The notes: generated by a model from the sequence alone, not told the origin. Positions 1 through 9,377 are shown, counted from the first letter of the stretch. The stretch: 64,000 nt of DNA from Paenibacillus polygoni (GCF_030263935.1 NZ_CP127162.1:4678001-4742000); one strand, 5' to 3'. Made by a program: numbers and translations.

Positions 1-238
1 TTTCATCCCCGGTTATGTATTTCTCTTCTACTCCATTTGCACGAAGCAGCCGCCATTTGTAATGGTCCCCATATAACCAAGCCTCCGTCAGATTACGGAA
101 GGTTTTATTTTCGTAAATTTCCTTAGGACTTAAGTGACAGTGATAATCGATGATGGGCATATCCTTGGCATAGTTCTCAAACAACGTAATCGCTGTGTCG
201 TTCGTGAGCAAAAACTGCTCATCCAGAAAAGACTTCAT
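1..238 (-). CDS. uxaC: Glucuronate isomerase, N-terminal part (cut by window edge)
   Basis: The first 79 codons are visible; the rest lies beyond the left edge. UxaC isomerises D-glucuronate to fructuronate (and galacturonate to tagaturonate) in cytosolic hexuronate catabolism. The metal-binding HxH of the amidohydrolase-like fold is seen at residues 33-35 in [11 protein letters not shown], followed by the family-typical GDHYKWR and [10 protein letters not shown] segments. The ATG at 236-238 is preceded by GAAAGGG at a suitable distance. The upstream gap carries a cre-like operator (334-347), so catabolite repression is likely. Identification rests on recalled family sequence and is strong even for this fragment. 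Confidence 0.92.
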   Translation of the reverse strand, partial: MKSFLDEQFLLTNDTAITLFENYAKDMPIIDYHCHLSPKEIYENKTFRNLTEAWLYGDHYKWRLLRANGVEEKYITGDE

Positions 239-333
239 CTACCCTTTCACGCTCCCTATAAGTTCCTTTTAGTTCGTTTCGGTTTACTTACTACCTAAAG
301 CTACACTGTTTTCCCAAAAAATTCAATATAAAT

Positions 334-347
334 TGACAGCGCTAACA
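334..347. promoter_or_regulatory. cre-like CcpA operator upstream of uxaC
   Basis: TGACAGCGCTAACA matches the consensus TGWNANCGNTNWCA at every defined position. It lies about 95 bp upstream of the uxaC start, in the 246-bp gap shared with divergent pyrK. Hexuronate genes are classical CcpA targets, so it probably serves uxaC. Regulation is inferred; the match is seen directly. Confidence 0.65.
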
Positions 348-484
348 AAACCTTTTTTTCTATAGAACACCTTTTTCCATCTTCATGGATTTATGACAAG
401 GTACTTGCTAAGTGATCTAACTCATTGAAGAAGTTCTGTCTTTCATGCAAAGTGTAACGAAATGTACCAAAGGGGCGAACTTGA

Positions 485-1177
485 ATGGCAAAAGTAATTT
501 CCAATATGCACCTGAATGAAAAAGTGGGTCTGCTTGAGGTGGAATGTGACCGCGGAGGAAGACCTGGACAGTTCTACATGCTTCGAGCCTGGGATACCTA
601 TCCGCTCCTCCCAAGGCCTATTAGTATCTTTGATTGTACGGATCACAGCATCCGTTTTCTATACCTGGTTGTTGGCGAGGGAACCCGCCGTCTATATCAG
701 CTCCGCGCAGGTGACAACCTGACGCTGGAAGGACCATTTGGCAATGGTTTTCCTGAACTGAGCGGAAAAATTGCGCTGATCGGCGGCGGAATTGGAATTG
801 CACCTTTCTATTATGCAGCAAAAAACTATGAGAATGCAGATGTCTTTCTCGGTTTTAGCGATCAACCTTATCTCGTAGAAGAATTCAAACAAGTCTCTTC
901 ATCCGTTACGGTTAATGTTGGCGGTACGATTTTGGACACCCTGTCGTTTTCGGATTATGACCATGTCATCGCATGCGGCCCTGAAGGGATGCTGAAAGCA
1001 GTTCAAGCGAAACAAGCTGCAGAGCAGACCACGGCGAGCGTCTATGTTTCTCTGGAGAATAAAATGGCTTGCGGTGTTGGTGCTTGCCTTGCTTGCAGCA
1101 CAAAACATACAACAGGACGCAAAAAAACGTGTACGGACGGTCCTGTTTTTCGAGCAGAGGAGGTTTCTTTTGTATGA
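485..1177 (+). CDS. pyrK: Dihydroorotate dehydrogenase B, electron transfer subunit PyrK
   Basis: PyrK carries FAD and a [2Fe-2S] cluster and passes electrons from dihydroorotate oxidation in PyrD to NAD+. The 230-residue protein shows the FAD-binding RPISIF motif near residue 44, the nucleotide-binding [10 protein letters not shown] loop, CGPEGML, and four C-terminal cluster cysteines at about 196, 201, 204 and 216 (CGVGACLAC then C). It is a little shorter than the Bacillus subunit. The ATG follows AAGGGG. Its stop overlaps the pyrD start (ATGA), so the two are co-translated. No other pyr genes are next to it, unlike the Bacillus pyr operon. Confidence 0.93.
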   Translation: MAKVISNMHLNEKVGLLEVECDRGGRPGQFYMLRAWDTYPLLPRPISIFDCTDHSIRFLYLVVGEGTRRLYQLRAGDNLTLEGPFGNGFPELSGKIALIGGGIGIAPFYYAAKNYENADVFLGFSDQPYLVEEFKQVSSSVTVNVGGTILDTLSFSDYDHVIACGPEGMLKAVQAKQAAEQTTASVYVSLENKMACGVGACLACSTKHTTGRKKTCTDGPVFRAEEVSFV

Positions 1178-2118
1178 TCGATCTTTCATGTAATATTGCA
1201 GGTATTTCATTTAAGAATCCCATCGTCATGGCCTCTGGTACCTTTGGTTTTGGACGGGAATACAGCGGATTCTACGATATTAATAAACTAGGCGGATTTG
1301 TAGGTAAGGGCCTTACCTTGCACCCCAAAGAAGGCAACAACGGGACTCGTATGGCGGAAACCGCAGCAGGAATGATGAATAGTATCGGTCTTGAGAATCC
1401 AGGGATTCATGCTTTTCTTACCCAAGAATGTGCTTACTGGCAGTCGCTGGATACTGTTCGAATTGTGAACCTTGGCGGCGGAACGCTTGAGGATTATAGA
1501 ACCGGCGCAGAGCTTATTCAAGAACATGAGCAGAGCGTCCGCAAAGAGACCGGCCGATCCTCCATTGATATGATTGAGCTGAATATCTCCTGTCCGAATG
1601 TAAAAGAAGGCGGAATGGCTTTTGGCATTCAGACGGATGCAGCTCGTCATGTCGTACGTGCCGTGCGAAACAAGACAAACTTGCCTCTTATTGTAAAGTT
1701 GTCGCCGGGTGCTGAGAATTTAGCGGAAATGGCAATTATGTGTGAGCACGAAGGAGCAGATGCTCTCTCCCTCATTAATACCATCTCTGCTATGAAAATC
1801 GATATACGCAAGCGCAAAAGTGTATTCGAGCATGGTTATGCCGGGCTGTCTGGCCCTGCGATTAAACCGATTGCGCTTCGTATGGTTCATCAAGTTGCCC
1901 ACGCGGTTACCCTGCCTATTCTCGGTATGGGCGGAATCACAACGGCTGAGGATGTGATTGAGTTTATTATGGCGGGCGCTGATGCCGTTCAGGTAGGCAC
2001 GGCTAATTTTATTAATCTTCGTACAGGACCCGATCTAATAGAAGGCGTTACAGCCTGGATGGAACAAGAAGGCGTTCAGTCGCTTGATGAAATTCGCGGC
2101 ATCATCAAATTGATTTAA
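1174..2118 (+). CDS. pyrD: Dihydroorotate dehydrogenase B (NAD+), catalytic subunit
   Basis: Class 1B dihydroorotate dehydrogenase, FMN-dependent, converting dihydroorotate to orotate in UMP synthesis, working as a heterotetramer with PyrK. The 314-residue product has the class-1 catalytic cysteine at position 140 in [11 protein letters not shown], the substrate-binding [10 protein letters not shown] segment and the phosphate-binding GMGGI and VGTANF motifs of the TIM barrel. I start it at 1174 because AGGAGG sits just upstream and the ATGA overlap with pyrK is typical; an upstream in-frame ATG inside pyrK would give an unlikely extension. Confidence 0.94.
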   Translation: MIDLSCNIAGISFKNPIVMASGTFGFGREYSGFYDINKLGGFVGKGLTLHPKEGNNGTRMAETAAGMMNSIGLENPGIHAFLTQECAYWQSLDTVRIVNLGGGTLEDYRTGAELIQEHEQSVRKETGRSSIDMIELNISCPNVKEGGMAFGIQTDAARHVVRAVRNKTNLPLIVKLSPGAENLAEMAIMCEHEGADALSLINTISAMKIDIRKRKSVFEHGYAGLSGPAIKPIALRMVHQVAHAVTLPILGMGGITTAEDVIEFIMAGADAVQVGTANFINLRTGPDLIEGVTAWMEQEGVQSLDEIRGIIKLI

Positions 2119-2246
2119 TAGATTGAACTCGGGTCATCTAACCTAGAAACAAAACATAAGTTTTATTTTATATACAACCTCTCTTTCGTTTAAAGCGTCC
2201 TTTCCAGCAAAGAGCGTTATAATAAACATGAAAGAGAGGTGTTTTT

Positions 2247-2987
2247 ATGCAGATTCAATTTCTTGGAACCGGCGACATGTTCAGCTTTGAACAGGATCAT
2301 AACAGCGCTATGATCGAGCATGAAGATACAAGGCTCATTATTGATTTTCCCGAGTCTAACAGCAAGGTACTTCACAAATTAGGAATCCCCCTCAGCGATG
2401 TACGGGATGTGTTTATTACTCATCTGCATGACGATCACATCAACGGCTTACAGCAGCTTGGCTACTATGCACAAGTATTTGGCGATCATAAACCGACTTT
2501 GTATATTCACGAACAATTGGTTGACCCGCTGTGGCACACACTCGAACCCGGAATGAAGTACACCGTAGGCGGTGAAAAAGCACTCGAGGATTATTTTCAT
2601 CTCGTACCGCTCCAAGAGGGGACTCCCTTCACGATTGGCGGGATAACGTATGAGATGACCAGAACCGAGCATGTGCCAGGGATGATAAGCTGCGGTCTGC
2701 TCGCAAGAGGGTATTTCTATTACAGCGGAGACGCTACCATGGATCAGGATCTTCTGCTGAACATTAATCAAGATGTAAAAGTTATTTTCTATGAATGCCA
2801 TATGCAGGACGTAACCATCAGCTCGCACACATCACTCGGCGATATTCAGGCCCTGCCCGAATCCATTCAGCGGAAAATACGGCTCATGCATTACCATGAC
2901 GGGTACGCAAATAGGGAAGTGAGAGAACGATTTAACCAAGAATCACTGGCAAAGCTTGCCCATCCGCTAGAGGTGATTGAGCTATGA
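2247..2987 (+). CDS. Metallo-beta-lactamase-fold hydrolase
   Basis: A 246-residue MBL-fold protein. The zinc motif HLHDDH is at residues 59-64. A further His lies in the TEHVPGM segment, an Asp in SGDATMD, and a C-terminal His in HYHDGY, so a binuclear metal site is probably complete. The arrangement resembles RNase Z-like and YtnP-like hydrolases, but there is no long exosite arm, so a tRNase role is not supported; the substrate is unknown. AGAGAGG precedes the ATG, and a TATAAT at 2218-2223 may be the -10 box. It overlaps the next small gene by ATGA. Confidence 0.85.
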   Translation: MQIQFLGTGDMFSFEQDHNSAMIEHEDTRLIIDFPESNSKVLHKLGIPLSDVRDVFITHLHDDHINGLQQLGYYAQVFGDHKPTLYIHEQLVDPLWHTLEPGMKYTVGGEKALEDYFHLVPLQEGTPFTIGGITYEMTRTEHVPGMISCGLLARGYFYYSGDATMDQDLLLNINQDVKVIFYECHMQDVTISSHTSLGDIQALPESIQRKIRLMHYHDGYANREVRERFNQESLAKLAHPLEVIEL

Positions 2988-3280
2988 CAGATCATCACCC
3001 GAATAATCATCAACCGAATAACAAAAACACCCCTCCTCAGGAGGGGCGTTCTGTTTCACCTACTGCATCCATTGCAAAGGTAGCACTCTACACAAGTGTC
3101 ACCATCGTTATTGCTTTTGTGCTGGTGAGTTTATTCAGTTCAATAGGCTTTAATATAATTGTGATAACCCTGAATCTTTCTACCCCTATTCAGTGGACTA
3201 CCCTGTATATCTTGCCTTGGATTTTTCTCTACTATTTCATTCAGTTCGTCAGGGCTTTTGTGAAAGGGAAGCAGGGTTAA
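2984..3280 (+). CDS. Small two-TM membrane protein of unknown function
   Basis: A 98-residue product with a hydrophilic Asn/His/Pro-rich N-terminus (about 1-27) and two hydrophobic segments at roughly 29-52 and 66-92, ending in a basic tail. It starts within the stop of the MBL gene (ATGA) with GAGGTG upstream, which favours translational coupling. I do not recognise the family. Two oddities lower confidence: its first 25 codons contain a hairpin that works as a terminator for the opposite strand, and its last 32 bp overlap the 3' end of the convergent helicase gene. Confidence 0.55.
   Translation: MTDHHPNNHQPNNKNTPPQEGRSVSPTASIAKVALYTSVTIVIAFVLVSLFSSIGFNIIVITLNLSTPIQWTTLYILPWIFLYYFIQFVRAFVKGKQG
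3019..3050 (-). terminator. Intrinsic terminator for the helicase gene, inside the opposite small ORF
   Basis: On the minus strand the arms AACGCCCCTCC and GGAGGGGTGTT close around a 3-nt loop (one G-U pair) and are followed by TTTTTGTT. It sits about 200 bp beyond the helicase stop and within the start of the plus-strand small gene. Confidence 0.7.
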
Positions 3281-5582
3281 TGAGCTGGTATTCTCTCCAC
3301 TCTTCAGGCAGTAAGGAGCGATAAGGTTCCTGGGTAAAGCGATCATCAATCAGCACGAGCACGCCTTCATCTTCTTCGGTTCGAATGAGCCGCCCGCCTG
3401 CCTGAAGCACTTTATTCATGCCTGGAAAAACATACGCATAGTTAAATCCATTACGCCCTGTTTTATTAAAATAATCCTTCAACATGTTGTTCTCCATGCT
3501 AATCTGCGGAAGTCCCGTTCCCACTACTATAACGCCGTTTAGTCGATCCCCTGGCAAATCCACACCTTCTGAGAACACACCCCCAAGCACGGCAAAAGCA
3601 AGCCGAGTTCGCTCTGGATGCGGTTGAAAAGCTTGCAAGAAGGCATCGCGCTCCTCTTCGCTCATGAAGGATTGCTGGATCACTGTATCGATTCCTTTGC
3701 CCTGCTCCTGAGTAAAGGCATCATATACCTCCTGCATGTACGCATAAGAAGGGAAAAAGACAAGCAGATTCGCATGCGGCCGCTCTTCAGCGACTTGCTG
3801 AATCAGCTTTGCGATGACCTGCTTCGAGCGCTCGCGATCATTATAGCGGACCGAGACAGGGACAAGCCTTACATCCAGCTGATCCTTACTGAATGGAGAA
3901 GGAATACTGAGTGTATAATCCTCCTCCCCTGCGCCAAGCATATCCCGGTAATAATTCATCGGTGACAGGGTCGCTGAGAAATGAATAATGGAGCGGTACC
4001 CTTTTCCTGCTTGCCGCAGCAGCTCCGAGGGATCCAGACAGAAGATTTTGATTTTGAAATCACTGCGAATGATCTCCGCATAGGTAAGATAACGTTCGTC
4101 ATAGAACTTCGCCATCCGAATAAAGTTTTGTGCTGCAAAGTAGGTACTAAGCAGTTCTTCCTGTGCTTCTTCACTTACCTTAGATGCCGCCGTTCCCGTA
4201 ACCAGCTCGATTTCTGCGGTCTCTACAAACTTCTCCAGTTTTTGAATTAGTGCTTCAGGAAGTTCTGACTGGATGATCCGTCCATCGGCATTGCAATTAT
4301 TCTTAACGGCAAGCAAGAAGGAATTCACCTCTCCTGCTGCGCGTGATACACCTTCATTTGCCGTCTTATACTCGCTCTTGATTCCAAGAAACACAGATTT
4401 AACAAGTTCTGCTGAGAACATGTTTCTGCCTCGGTCCACTAAGTTATGTGCCTCATCGACTAGAACGGCTGTCTTTTTCTTCTGGTCTTCCATCAGCCGC
4501 TTCAGAGATACTCTCGGATCGAAAATATAGTTATAGTCACAGACGACCGCATCTGCTGCATAAGCGATATCCAGAGAATATTCAAACGGACATACCCTGT
4601 GTTTGCGTGCATACTGTTCGATCACGGGCCGTGTCATGATCGTCTCATTTTTCATAATATCGAGAACAGCTCCGTTAATCCGGTCATAGTATCCTTCACA
4701 TAATGAGCATTTTCCTGCATCACATGCTTCCTCTTCTTTAAAACAAATCTTGTCTTTAGCTGTAATCGTCACGCTGCTCACATGAAGACCCTGTGCCTGC
4801 ATCCTAGCAAAGGCTTCTTCTGCTGTGGCTCTTGTCGTCGTCCGCGCAGTAAGATAAAAGATTTTGCTGATATGTTTTGCTCCCATCGCTTTCACAGCTG
4901 GAAACAAGGTGGACATCGTCTTTCCGATTCCTGTAGGTGCCTTTGCCATAAGTCCCGCACCTTCTTGAATGGTCTTAAAAACAGCACCAGCAAATTTCCG
5001 CTGACCCGCCCGGTAATTCGGGAATGGGAACGGCAACGCCTCTATGGAAGCATTCCGCTCCTCTTCATGGATACGGAGCATGTCCGCATAAGGAGCATAC
5101 GCTGCTACAACCTCGTGTGCGTAAGCTTCCAGCTCCTCAAAGGTATAAGCTTCGAGTAATTTTCGCTGTTCTCCGCTGCCCGTACGTACATAGGTAAGCT
5201 GAACCTGCATACGGGGCAAGTTCTGTGCTTTGGCATGCATATAAGCATACATTTTCCCCTGCGCCCAGTGAACTTGTAGTCCTTCTCCCAAGTCCTCCAG
5301 CGGTGCAGCGGTTGATTTGATCTCATCAATTGTCCACTCTCCGTTTAGCTGGATGAGCCCATCACAGCGCCCTTCGATGTGAAATAACAGCTCCTCATGC
5401 TGGATATCGGTTGTAAGAAAGACTTCCTTCTGGTCTGTTTCCGCATAGGTTTTCTGAATGCTCTGATGAATCCGGGTTCCTTCATGCATCGTAGCATTCG
5501 TTCGGAAACCGCCTGTAATACTGCCGCTGCGATAGACGTACTCTACCAGCGGTCTTACCGATATGGAAATATCGTAACTCAA
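3249..5582 (-). CDS. PD-(D/E)XK nuclease domain fused to XPD/DinG-type DNA helicase
   Basis: A 777-residue protein. The N-terminal 180 residues look like a PD-(D/E)XK (Cas4/RecB-like) nuclease: EGRCDGL with Asp74 and DEIKS with Glu87/Lys89. The rest is a superfamily 2 helicase of the XPD/DinG type: Walker A APTGIGKT (215-222), DEAH box (376-379), and candidate iron-sulfur cysteines 280, 287, 292, 295 and 331 in the insertion between them. The SF2 motif VI region is near the end (QAGGRLIRTEED). Such enzymes unwind 5'-3' and may process damaged or branched DNA; the exact role is inferred. The gene stands alone, with the terminator at 3019-3050. Confidence 0.87.
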   Translation of the reverse strand: MSYDISISVRPLVEYVYRSGSITGGFRTNATMHEGTRIHQSIQKTYAETDQKEVFLTTDIQHEELLFHIEGRCDGLIQLNGEWTIDEIKSTAAPLEDLGEGLQVHWAQGKMYAYMHAKAQNLPRMQVQLTYVRTGSGEQRKLLEAYTFEELEAYAHEVVAAYAPYADMLRIHEEERNASIEALPFPFPNYRAGQRKFAGAVFKTIQEGAGLMAKAPTGIGKTMSTLFPAVKAMGAKHISKIFYLTARTTTRATAEEAFARMQAQGLHVSSVTITAKDKICFKEEEACDAGKCSLCEGYYDRINGAVLDIMKNETIMTRPVIEQYARKHRVCPFEYSLDIAYAADAVVCDYNYIFDPRVSLKRLMEDQKKKTAVLVDEAHNLVDRGRNMFSAELVKSVFLGIKSEYKTANEGVSRAAGEVNSFLLAVKNNCNADGRIIQSELPEALIQKLEKFVETAEIELVTGTAASKVSEEAQEELLSTYFAAQNFIRMAKFYDERYLTYAEIIRSDFKIKIFCLDPSELLRQAGKGYRSIIHFSATLSPMNYYRDMLGAGEEDYTLSIPSPFSKDQLDVRLVPVSVRYNDRERSKQVIAKLIQQVAEERPHANLLVFFPSYAYMQEVYDAFTQEQGKGIDTVIQQSFMSEEERDAFLQAFQPHPERTRLAFAVLGGVFSEGVDLPGDRLNGVIVVGTGLPQISMENNMLKDYFNKTGRNGFNYAYVFPGMNKVLQAGGRLIRTEEDEGVLVLIDDRFTQEPYRSLLPEEWREYQLINPASLSQKP

Positions 5583-5741
5583 TTCATCACCCGCTCCTGG
5601 TCTTATTCATCTCTTCACTGTAACAGAACAGGATGCCAGAAACCAGTGAACAACAAGTTAGAAAAACCAAGTATTATACAATAAGTAGATTACATTATTT
5701 GTAATATAATGAATGAAACAAACACACAAAGGAGACTAGGC

Positions 5742-5918
5742 ATGCTCTTTATGATTATTTTGCTAGGGATCGTTATTCTTATCCTCCTTTTGGATATTAG
5801 AAGCAAATTGCCAAAGAGACGAAATATAGTAAAAGAAGAAATTGATAAATCGAGGCAAGTAAGAAAGAAACTCCAAAATGAGCGAACAAGATATCGTAAA
5901 AAAGACGGCGATCAATAG
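5742..5918 (+). CDS. Small single-pass membrane protein, unknown
   Basis: A 58-residue product with one N-terminal hydrophobic segment (about residues 2-17) and a highly basic Arg/Lys-rich, probably helical cytoplasmic tail. I start it at the ATG at 5742 because AAGGAG lies 9 nt upstream. An upstream in-frame ATG overlaps a TATAAT-like -10 box (5705-5710) and has no ribosome binding site. I do not recognise the family. It stands alone between the helicase (divergent) and the HmoB-like gene. Confidence 0.6.
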   Translation: MLFMIILLGIVILILLLDIRSKLPKRRNIVKEEIDKSRQVRKKLQNERTRYRKKDGDQ

Positions 5919-6014
5919 CTAATCGATCTGCCAAGTTTAGAAAGCGACCTGTTTATATGCTATATTTTGATGGTAATACATGTTATCTCAAATAGTGCAC
6001 AGGAGGTTGTTATT

Positions 6015-6503
6015 ATGTATCTTTATATTTTCTCATCACCGATCACAGATGCACGCGAGGAACATCACTACGTCACGCTCCATGGCGAAGAAGGTACACG
6101 TTACATTATCGAAATGGATAATCCAATCGAGGGAGAAGCAGCGGTTCCCGGATATGAAGTCATTGATGCAAATGGCACGATCGCAGGCAGTAACTTCATC
6201 GTCATGAATAACATCCCTGTTACCGAAGAGGGACGAGAAGCATTTGAAGCACGATTCATGAACCGGGCACGTAAAGTGGAAGGCGAATCTGGTTTCTCCG
6301 GGATCCGTGTACTTCGTCCACTGAACAGTGACACGTATGTCATTCTGACCGCATGGGTATCCAAAGAAAGTTTTGAAGCATGGCAGAAGTCTCAAGCCTA
6401 TTCCCACGCACATGCTAAACGCGATACAAGCGAAGGTATTGCTGCACAAGCACCGTCAATCTTCGCTCGTCCATCCTTTGTAACGACGTACACCGCAGAG
6501 TAA
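6015..6503 (+). CDS. hmoB: HmoB-like haem-degrading monooxygenase (ABM domain)
   Basis: A 162-residue protein matching the length and layout of Bacillus HmoB (YhgC): a variable N-terminal half and a C-terminal antibiotic-biosynthesis-monooxygenase ferredoxin-like domain (about 65-150). The C-terminal half has the typical NNIPVTEEGREAFE start, FSGIRVLRP and WVSKESFEAW. These enzymes open haem to release iron using oxygen and a reductant. AGGAGG lies 8-9 nt before the chosen ATG at 6015; an upstream in-frame start lacks a binding site. The gene is monocistronic with a strong terminator directly after it. Family assignment is good; haem activity is inferred. Confidence 0.8.
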   Translation: MYLYIFSSPITDAREEHHYVTLHGEEGTRYIIEMDNPIEGEAAVPGYEVIDANGTIAGSNFIVMNNIPVTEEGREAFEARFMNRARKVEGESGFSGIRVLRPLNSDTYVILTAWVSKESFEAWQKSQAYSHAHAKRDTSEGIAAQAPSIFARPSFVTTYTAE

Positions 6504-6520
6504 TCTAAAATAATATAGCC

Positions 6521-6566
6521 CCGTCCACTCCCTGTTCTAACCTGAATAGGGGTGGACGGTTTTTTG
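6521..6566 (+). terminator. Intrinsic terminator after the hmoB-like gene
   Basis: Arms CCGTCCACTCCCT and AGGGGTGGACGG pair with one wobble, followed by a run of six T. Confidence 0.88.
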
Positions 6567-6860
6567 TGTGTTCTTTTTTTGCGCACTCATTTTTTGGGTG
6601 CTCTTTTTGTTTAATTTTTTTGTTCTCTTTTTGTTTATCTCTTTTTGTGCACTCTTATTTATGTACTATTTTTTTGAGTACTCTTTTTGTTTATTGATTC
6701 TTTTGTGTACTCTTATTGTTTATTATTTTGCGTACTCTTTTTTGTGCACTAAACTTTTTATATGCTTTTTTACACTCTTTTTTTATGTACTATATTTTTG
6801 AGTACTTTTTCTGTTTAATCCCTTTATAGGTATTCATATTTTACTTATTATTACTTTACA
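6567..6860. repeat. T-rich degenerate tandem repeat region
   Basis: About 290 bp of strongly T-rich plus strand made of recurring elements close to GTACTCTTTTTGTTTA. The clearest pair is two 44-bp imperfect direct copies at 6651-6693 and 6774-6817, each running from ACTCTT through TGTACTAT and GAGTACT to TGTTTA. The open frame through it is almost all Phe/Leu/Cys and is not a credible gene. Confidence 0.6.
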
Positions 6861-7436
6861 TATTTATATTTGACCTACCCACATTAGCGCTAATATCCCT
6901 TCGCCCATATCCCTTTTTCTATTCCTTACTTCATTTTCCTTGGACTCGTTGCTCATCTCAGGGAGCAACGATGTCCCTTACCGCCCCCCACTTTGGGGAA
7001 GGACTGATCTTACCCGGCACTTTCGGCACTGCGCAAGCGTAACTCAAGGGAATAAGGAGATTACGAGATCGGCGCGACTTTGGCTTTGGCTGGACCTCCT
7101 CGCCTTGAATCCACCCTGTCCAGACAAAACAAGCGGAGCAGAGAGCACGTAATCACCGTCTCCCTTCTCTCCAACTTCCACATCACCATCATCCTCATCT
7201 CCCCGACTTCTGCACTAACACCGTCCCCCTCTTCCGCTAACCTGTGCATTACTGGGTATATTACTCTAAAGTGATGAATAGATTGTCTTTTGACATCCCC
7301 AAGCGTGCATAGGATAATATTTCTTACAAATGCGGAGATGCATATATTCTAAAATAAGATATAATAAAACCATTATTTTACATTATAACTTGTCGCATGG
7401 AATAGTTTGTCGCATGGAAATGAAGGAGGGAACCTG
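6861..7436. other. Gene-free stretch before the LtaS-family gene
   Basis: No credible gene. Composition changes from AT-rich to C/T-rich and GC-richer (about 6940-7250). It holds a perfect 8-bp hairpin CGTTGCTC/GAGCAACG at 6947-6970 and a CCCC/GGGG mini-hairpin soon after. The last 120 bp are AT-rich with TATAAT at 7360-7365, a possible -10 box for the next gene. Confidence 0.5.
7390..7419 (+). repeat. 13-bp direct repeat before the ltaS-type gene
   Basis: TTGTCGCATGGAA occurs at 7390-7402 and again at 7407-7419, with 4 bp between (17-bp period), just upstream of the ribosome binding site. It could be an operator or a short duplication. Confidence 0.5.
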
Positions 7437-9377
7437 TTGGAACGCCAAATCTGGAGCAGATGGATTACGAAGCCATTTGTATTCTTCACCTTAATTATGA
7501 TTATAAAAAGCTACCTGACTTGGTATGCCATCTTTGACAACATTCCTTTCTGGCAACCTTTACTCACCGAGGTTCCTTTTGTATGGCTTATTTTTTGTTT
7601 TATTGAGCGCTTTGCTCATAAACGTAAAATTGGCTATTACATGATTGCCAATCTGGTCATTACGATCGTTTTCTTCGCTGCCATTATGTATTACAAATAT
7701 TACGGAGTCATCGTTACCTATCATGCCTTAGCTCAAGTGAACCAAGTGACTTCCGTCAACAGCAGTGTTTTCTCTCTGCTTGCACCCTATTATCTGCTGA
7801 TCTTTGTTGATGTTATTGTGCTTAGTGTTTATTATATTCAGCGCAGGATTAGGCAAAAGAAACAGGGTTCTAGATCAAATATAACCTTGCCTCGCATAGG
7901 TAAGCGGACAGCTGTCGTTATCTTTGCTTTTTCTGCGCTGCTGACCCTCTATAACATTTGGCCGAATCGTGCCAGCATGAATGAGCTGAATCAAGCCGAA
8001 TCGATGGGGATACTCAATTACGAGGCATATATGATTGCCGCAGATAAACCAAGTGATCCCGTACCTGCTGACCAGATTACCCAAGATAAAATCAATGAAC
8101 TAAAAGGGTTCTCCGCCGATCAGCCTGCCATTTCTACTTATTGGGACGCAGCCAAAGGACGGAATGTCATTATTATTCAAATGGAGTCATTTCAAAATTT
8201 CCTAGTCGGGCTTCATATTGATGGTAAAGAAATCACACCTAATTTGAATAAACTTGCAAAAGAAAGCCTGTATTTCCCTCATTTCTATCAGCAAGTCGGA
8301 CAAGGGAATACTTCGGATGCAGAGTTTGTTGTGAACTCTTCTTATTACATTCCAGCTAGAGGGGCTTCTTCCCAGATATATGCCGGTTATGAAGTACCTA
8401 GTTTAGCCAAACTGCTGGATCAATACGGATATAACACAACCACTTTTCATACGAACAAGGTAGAGTTCTGGAATCGTAAAGAGATGTATGCAGCGCTAGG
8501 CTTCGGAAAATATTACGATATGGACTTTTTCGGTAATGAAGATGCCGTTGCCTTTGCTGCTTCCGATGAAGTGCTGTATAAGAAGACATCTGAAGAACTG
8601 AAGTCCCTCCAGGACACGGATAAGCCTTTCTATTCTCAGGTCATTTCCATGTCCGCGCATCATCCGTATCATCTGCCTGAAAGTAAATATAAAATGGAGC
8701 TTCCAGCGCGTTATGAAAACACGCTTGTAGGTGATTATATAAGAGCTCAGAACTACGCTGATTATGAACTTGGTATTTTCATTGATCAGCTGAAAGATAA
8801 CGGGGTGTGGGATAACAGCCTCATTGTTCTATATGGAGATCATCTTGGACTCCCGCTCTATTCACTTGAGGAAGATGATCGGGTCCTGATGAAAGAAATT
8901 TTCGGACGGGATTATACCCGCGCAGATATGATGAACATTCCGCTCATTATCTCTGCACCGGGTGCTACTCACGGGGCTCGTATTGATCAGCTTGGAGGTC
9001 AAGCCGATATTGTTCCTACTGTGGCAAGCTTGCTTGGCATATCCATGGACGATTACATCCATTTCGGTCAGGATCTGCTGAATGGGCATTCTAACCTTCT
9101 TCCTGAGCGCTATTACCTTCCTTCTGGATCATTGATTACCGAAGAAGGCATGTTTATTCCAGGCAGCGACTATGAAGACGGTACACGGTATCCCCTTCCT
9201 TTAATTGAAGAGACAGCCGATCCTTCGTTTGTATCTGCTCTGAATCCACCGCCGGATGCGCTGAAGGAAGCAGGCAAGAACATAAACAAGGGAACCGTCA
9301 GCAAAGACAAATACGATCGTGCGCTTGAGCTGCTTCACCTTTCAGACAGCTATGTAACCCAGTTACCGAAGCGATAA
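7437..9377 (+). CDS. ltaS: LtaS-family lipoteichoic acid synthase / glycerol phosphate transferase
   Basis: A 646-residue membrane protein: about five N-terminal TM helices (roughly residues 10-180) followed by an extracellular sulfatase-fold domain. The catalytic Thr is about residue 292 in GQGNTSDAEF. Further metal-site segments are QMESFQ and YGDHLGLP, and the HH of SAHHPYH fits the substrate pocket. These enzymes polymerise glycerol phosphate from phosphatidylglycerol outside the membrane. I choose the TTG start at 7437 because AAGGAGGG is 6 nt upstream; the ATG ten codons earlier has no binding site. Paralogues (YfnI, YqgS, YvgJ) exist in Bacilli, so the exact member is uncertain. Confidence 0.87.
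   Translation: MERQIWSRWITKPFVFFTLIMIIKSYLTWYAIFDNIPFWQPLLTEVPFVWLIFCFIERFAHKRKIGYYMIANLVITIVFFAAIMYYKYYGVIVTYHALAQVNQVTSVNSSVFSLLAPYYLLIFVDVIVLSVYYIQRRIRQKKQGSRSNITLPRIGKRTAVVIFAFSALLTLYNIWPNRASMNELNQAESMGILNYEAYMIAADKPSDPVPADQITQDKINELKGFSADQPAISTYWDAAKGRNVIIIQMESFQNFLVGLHIDGKEITPNLNKLAKESLYFPHFYQQVGQGNTSDAEFVVNSSYYIPARGASSQIYAGYEVPSLAKLLDQYGYNTTTFHTNKVEFWNRKEMYAALGFGKYYDMDFFGNEDAVAFAASDEVLYKKTSEELKSLQDTDKPFYSQVISMSAHHPYHLPESKYKMELPARYENTLVGDYIRAQNYADYELGIFIDQLKDNGVWDNSLIVLYGDHLGLPLYSLEEDDRVLMKEIFGRDYTRADMMNIPLIISAPGATHGARIDQLGGQADIVPTVASLLGISMDDYIHFGQDLLNGHSNLLPERYYLPSGSLITEEGMFIPGSDYEDGTRYPLPLIEETADPSFVSALNPPPDALKEAGKNINKGTVSKDKYDRALELLHLSDSYVTQLPKR

Noticed and set aside
333..366. TTGACA...TATAGA as a promoter toward pyrK
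   Set aside because: The spacer is 22 bp, too long for sigma-A; the TTGACA is part of the cre-like site.
6568..6801. 77-residue Phe/Leu/Cys-rich frame
   Set aside because: It is just the translation of T-rich repeats, without a ribosome binding site.
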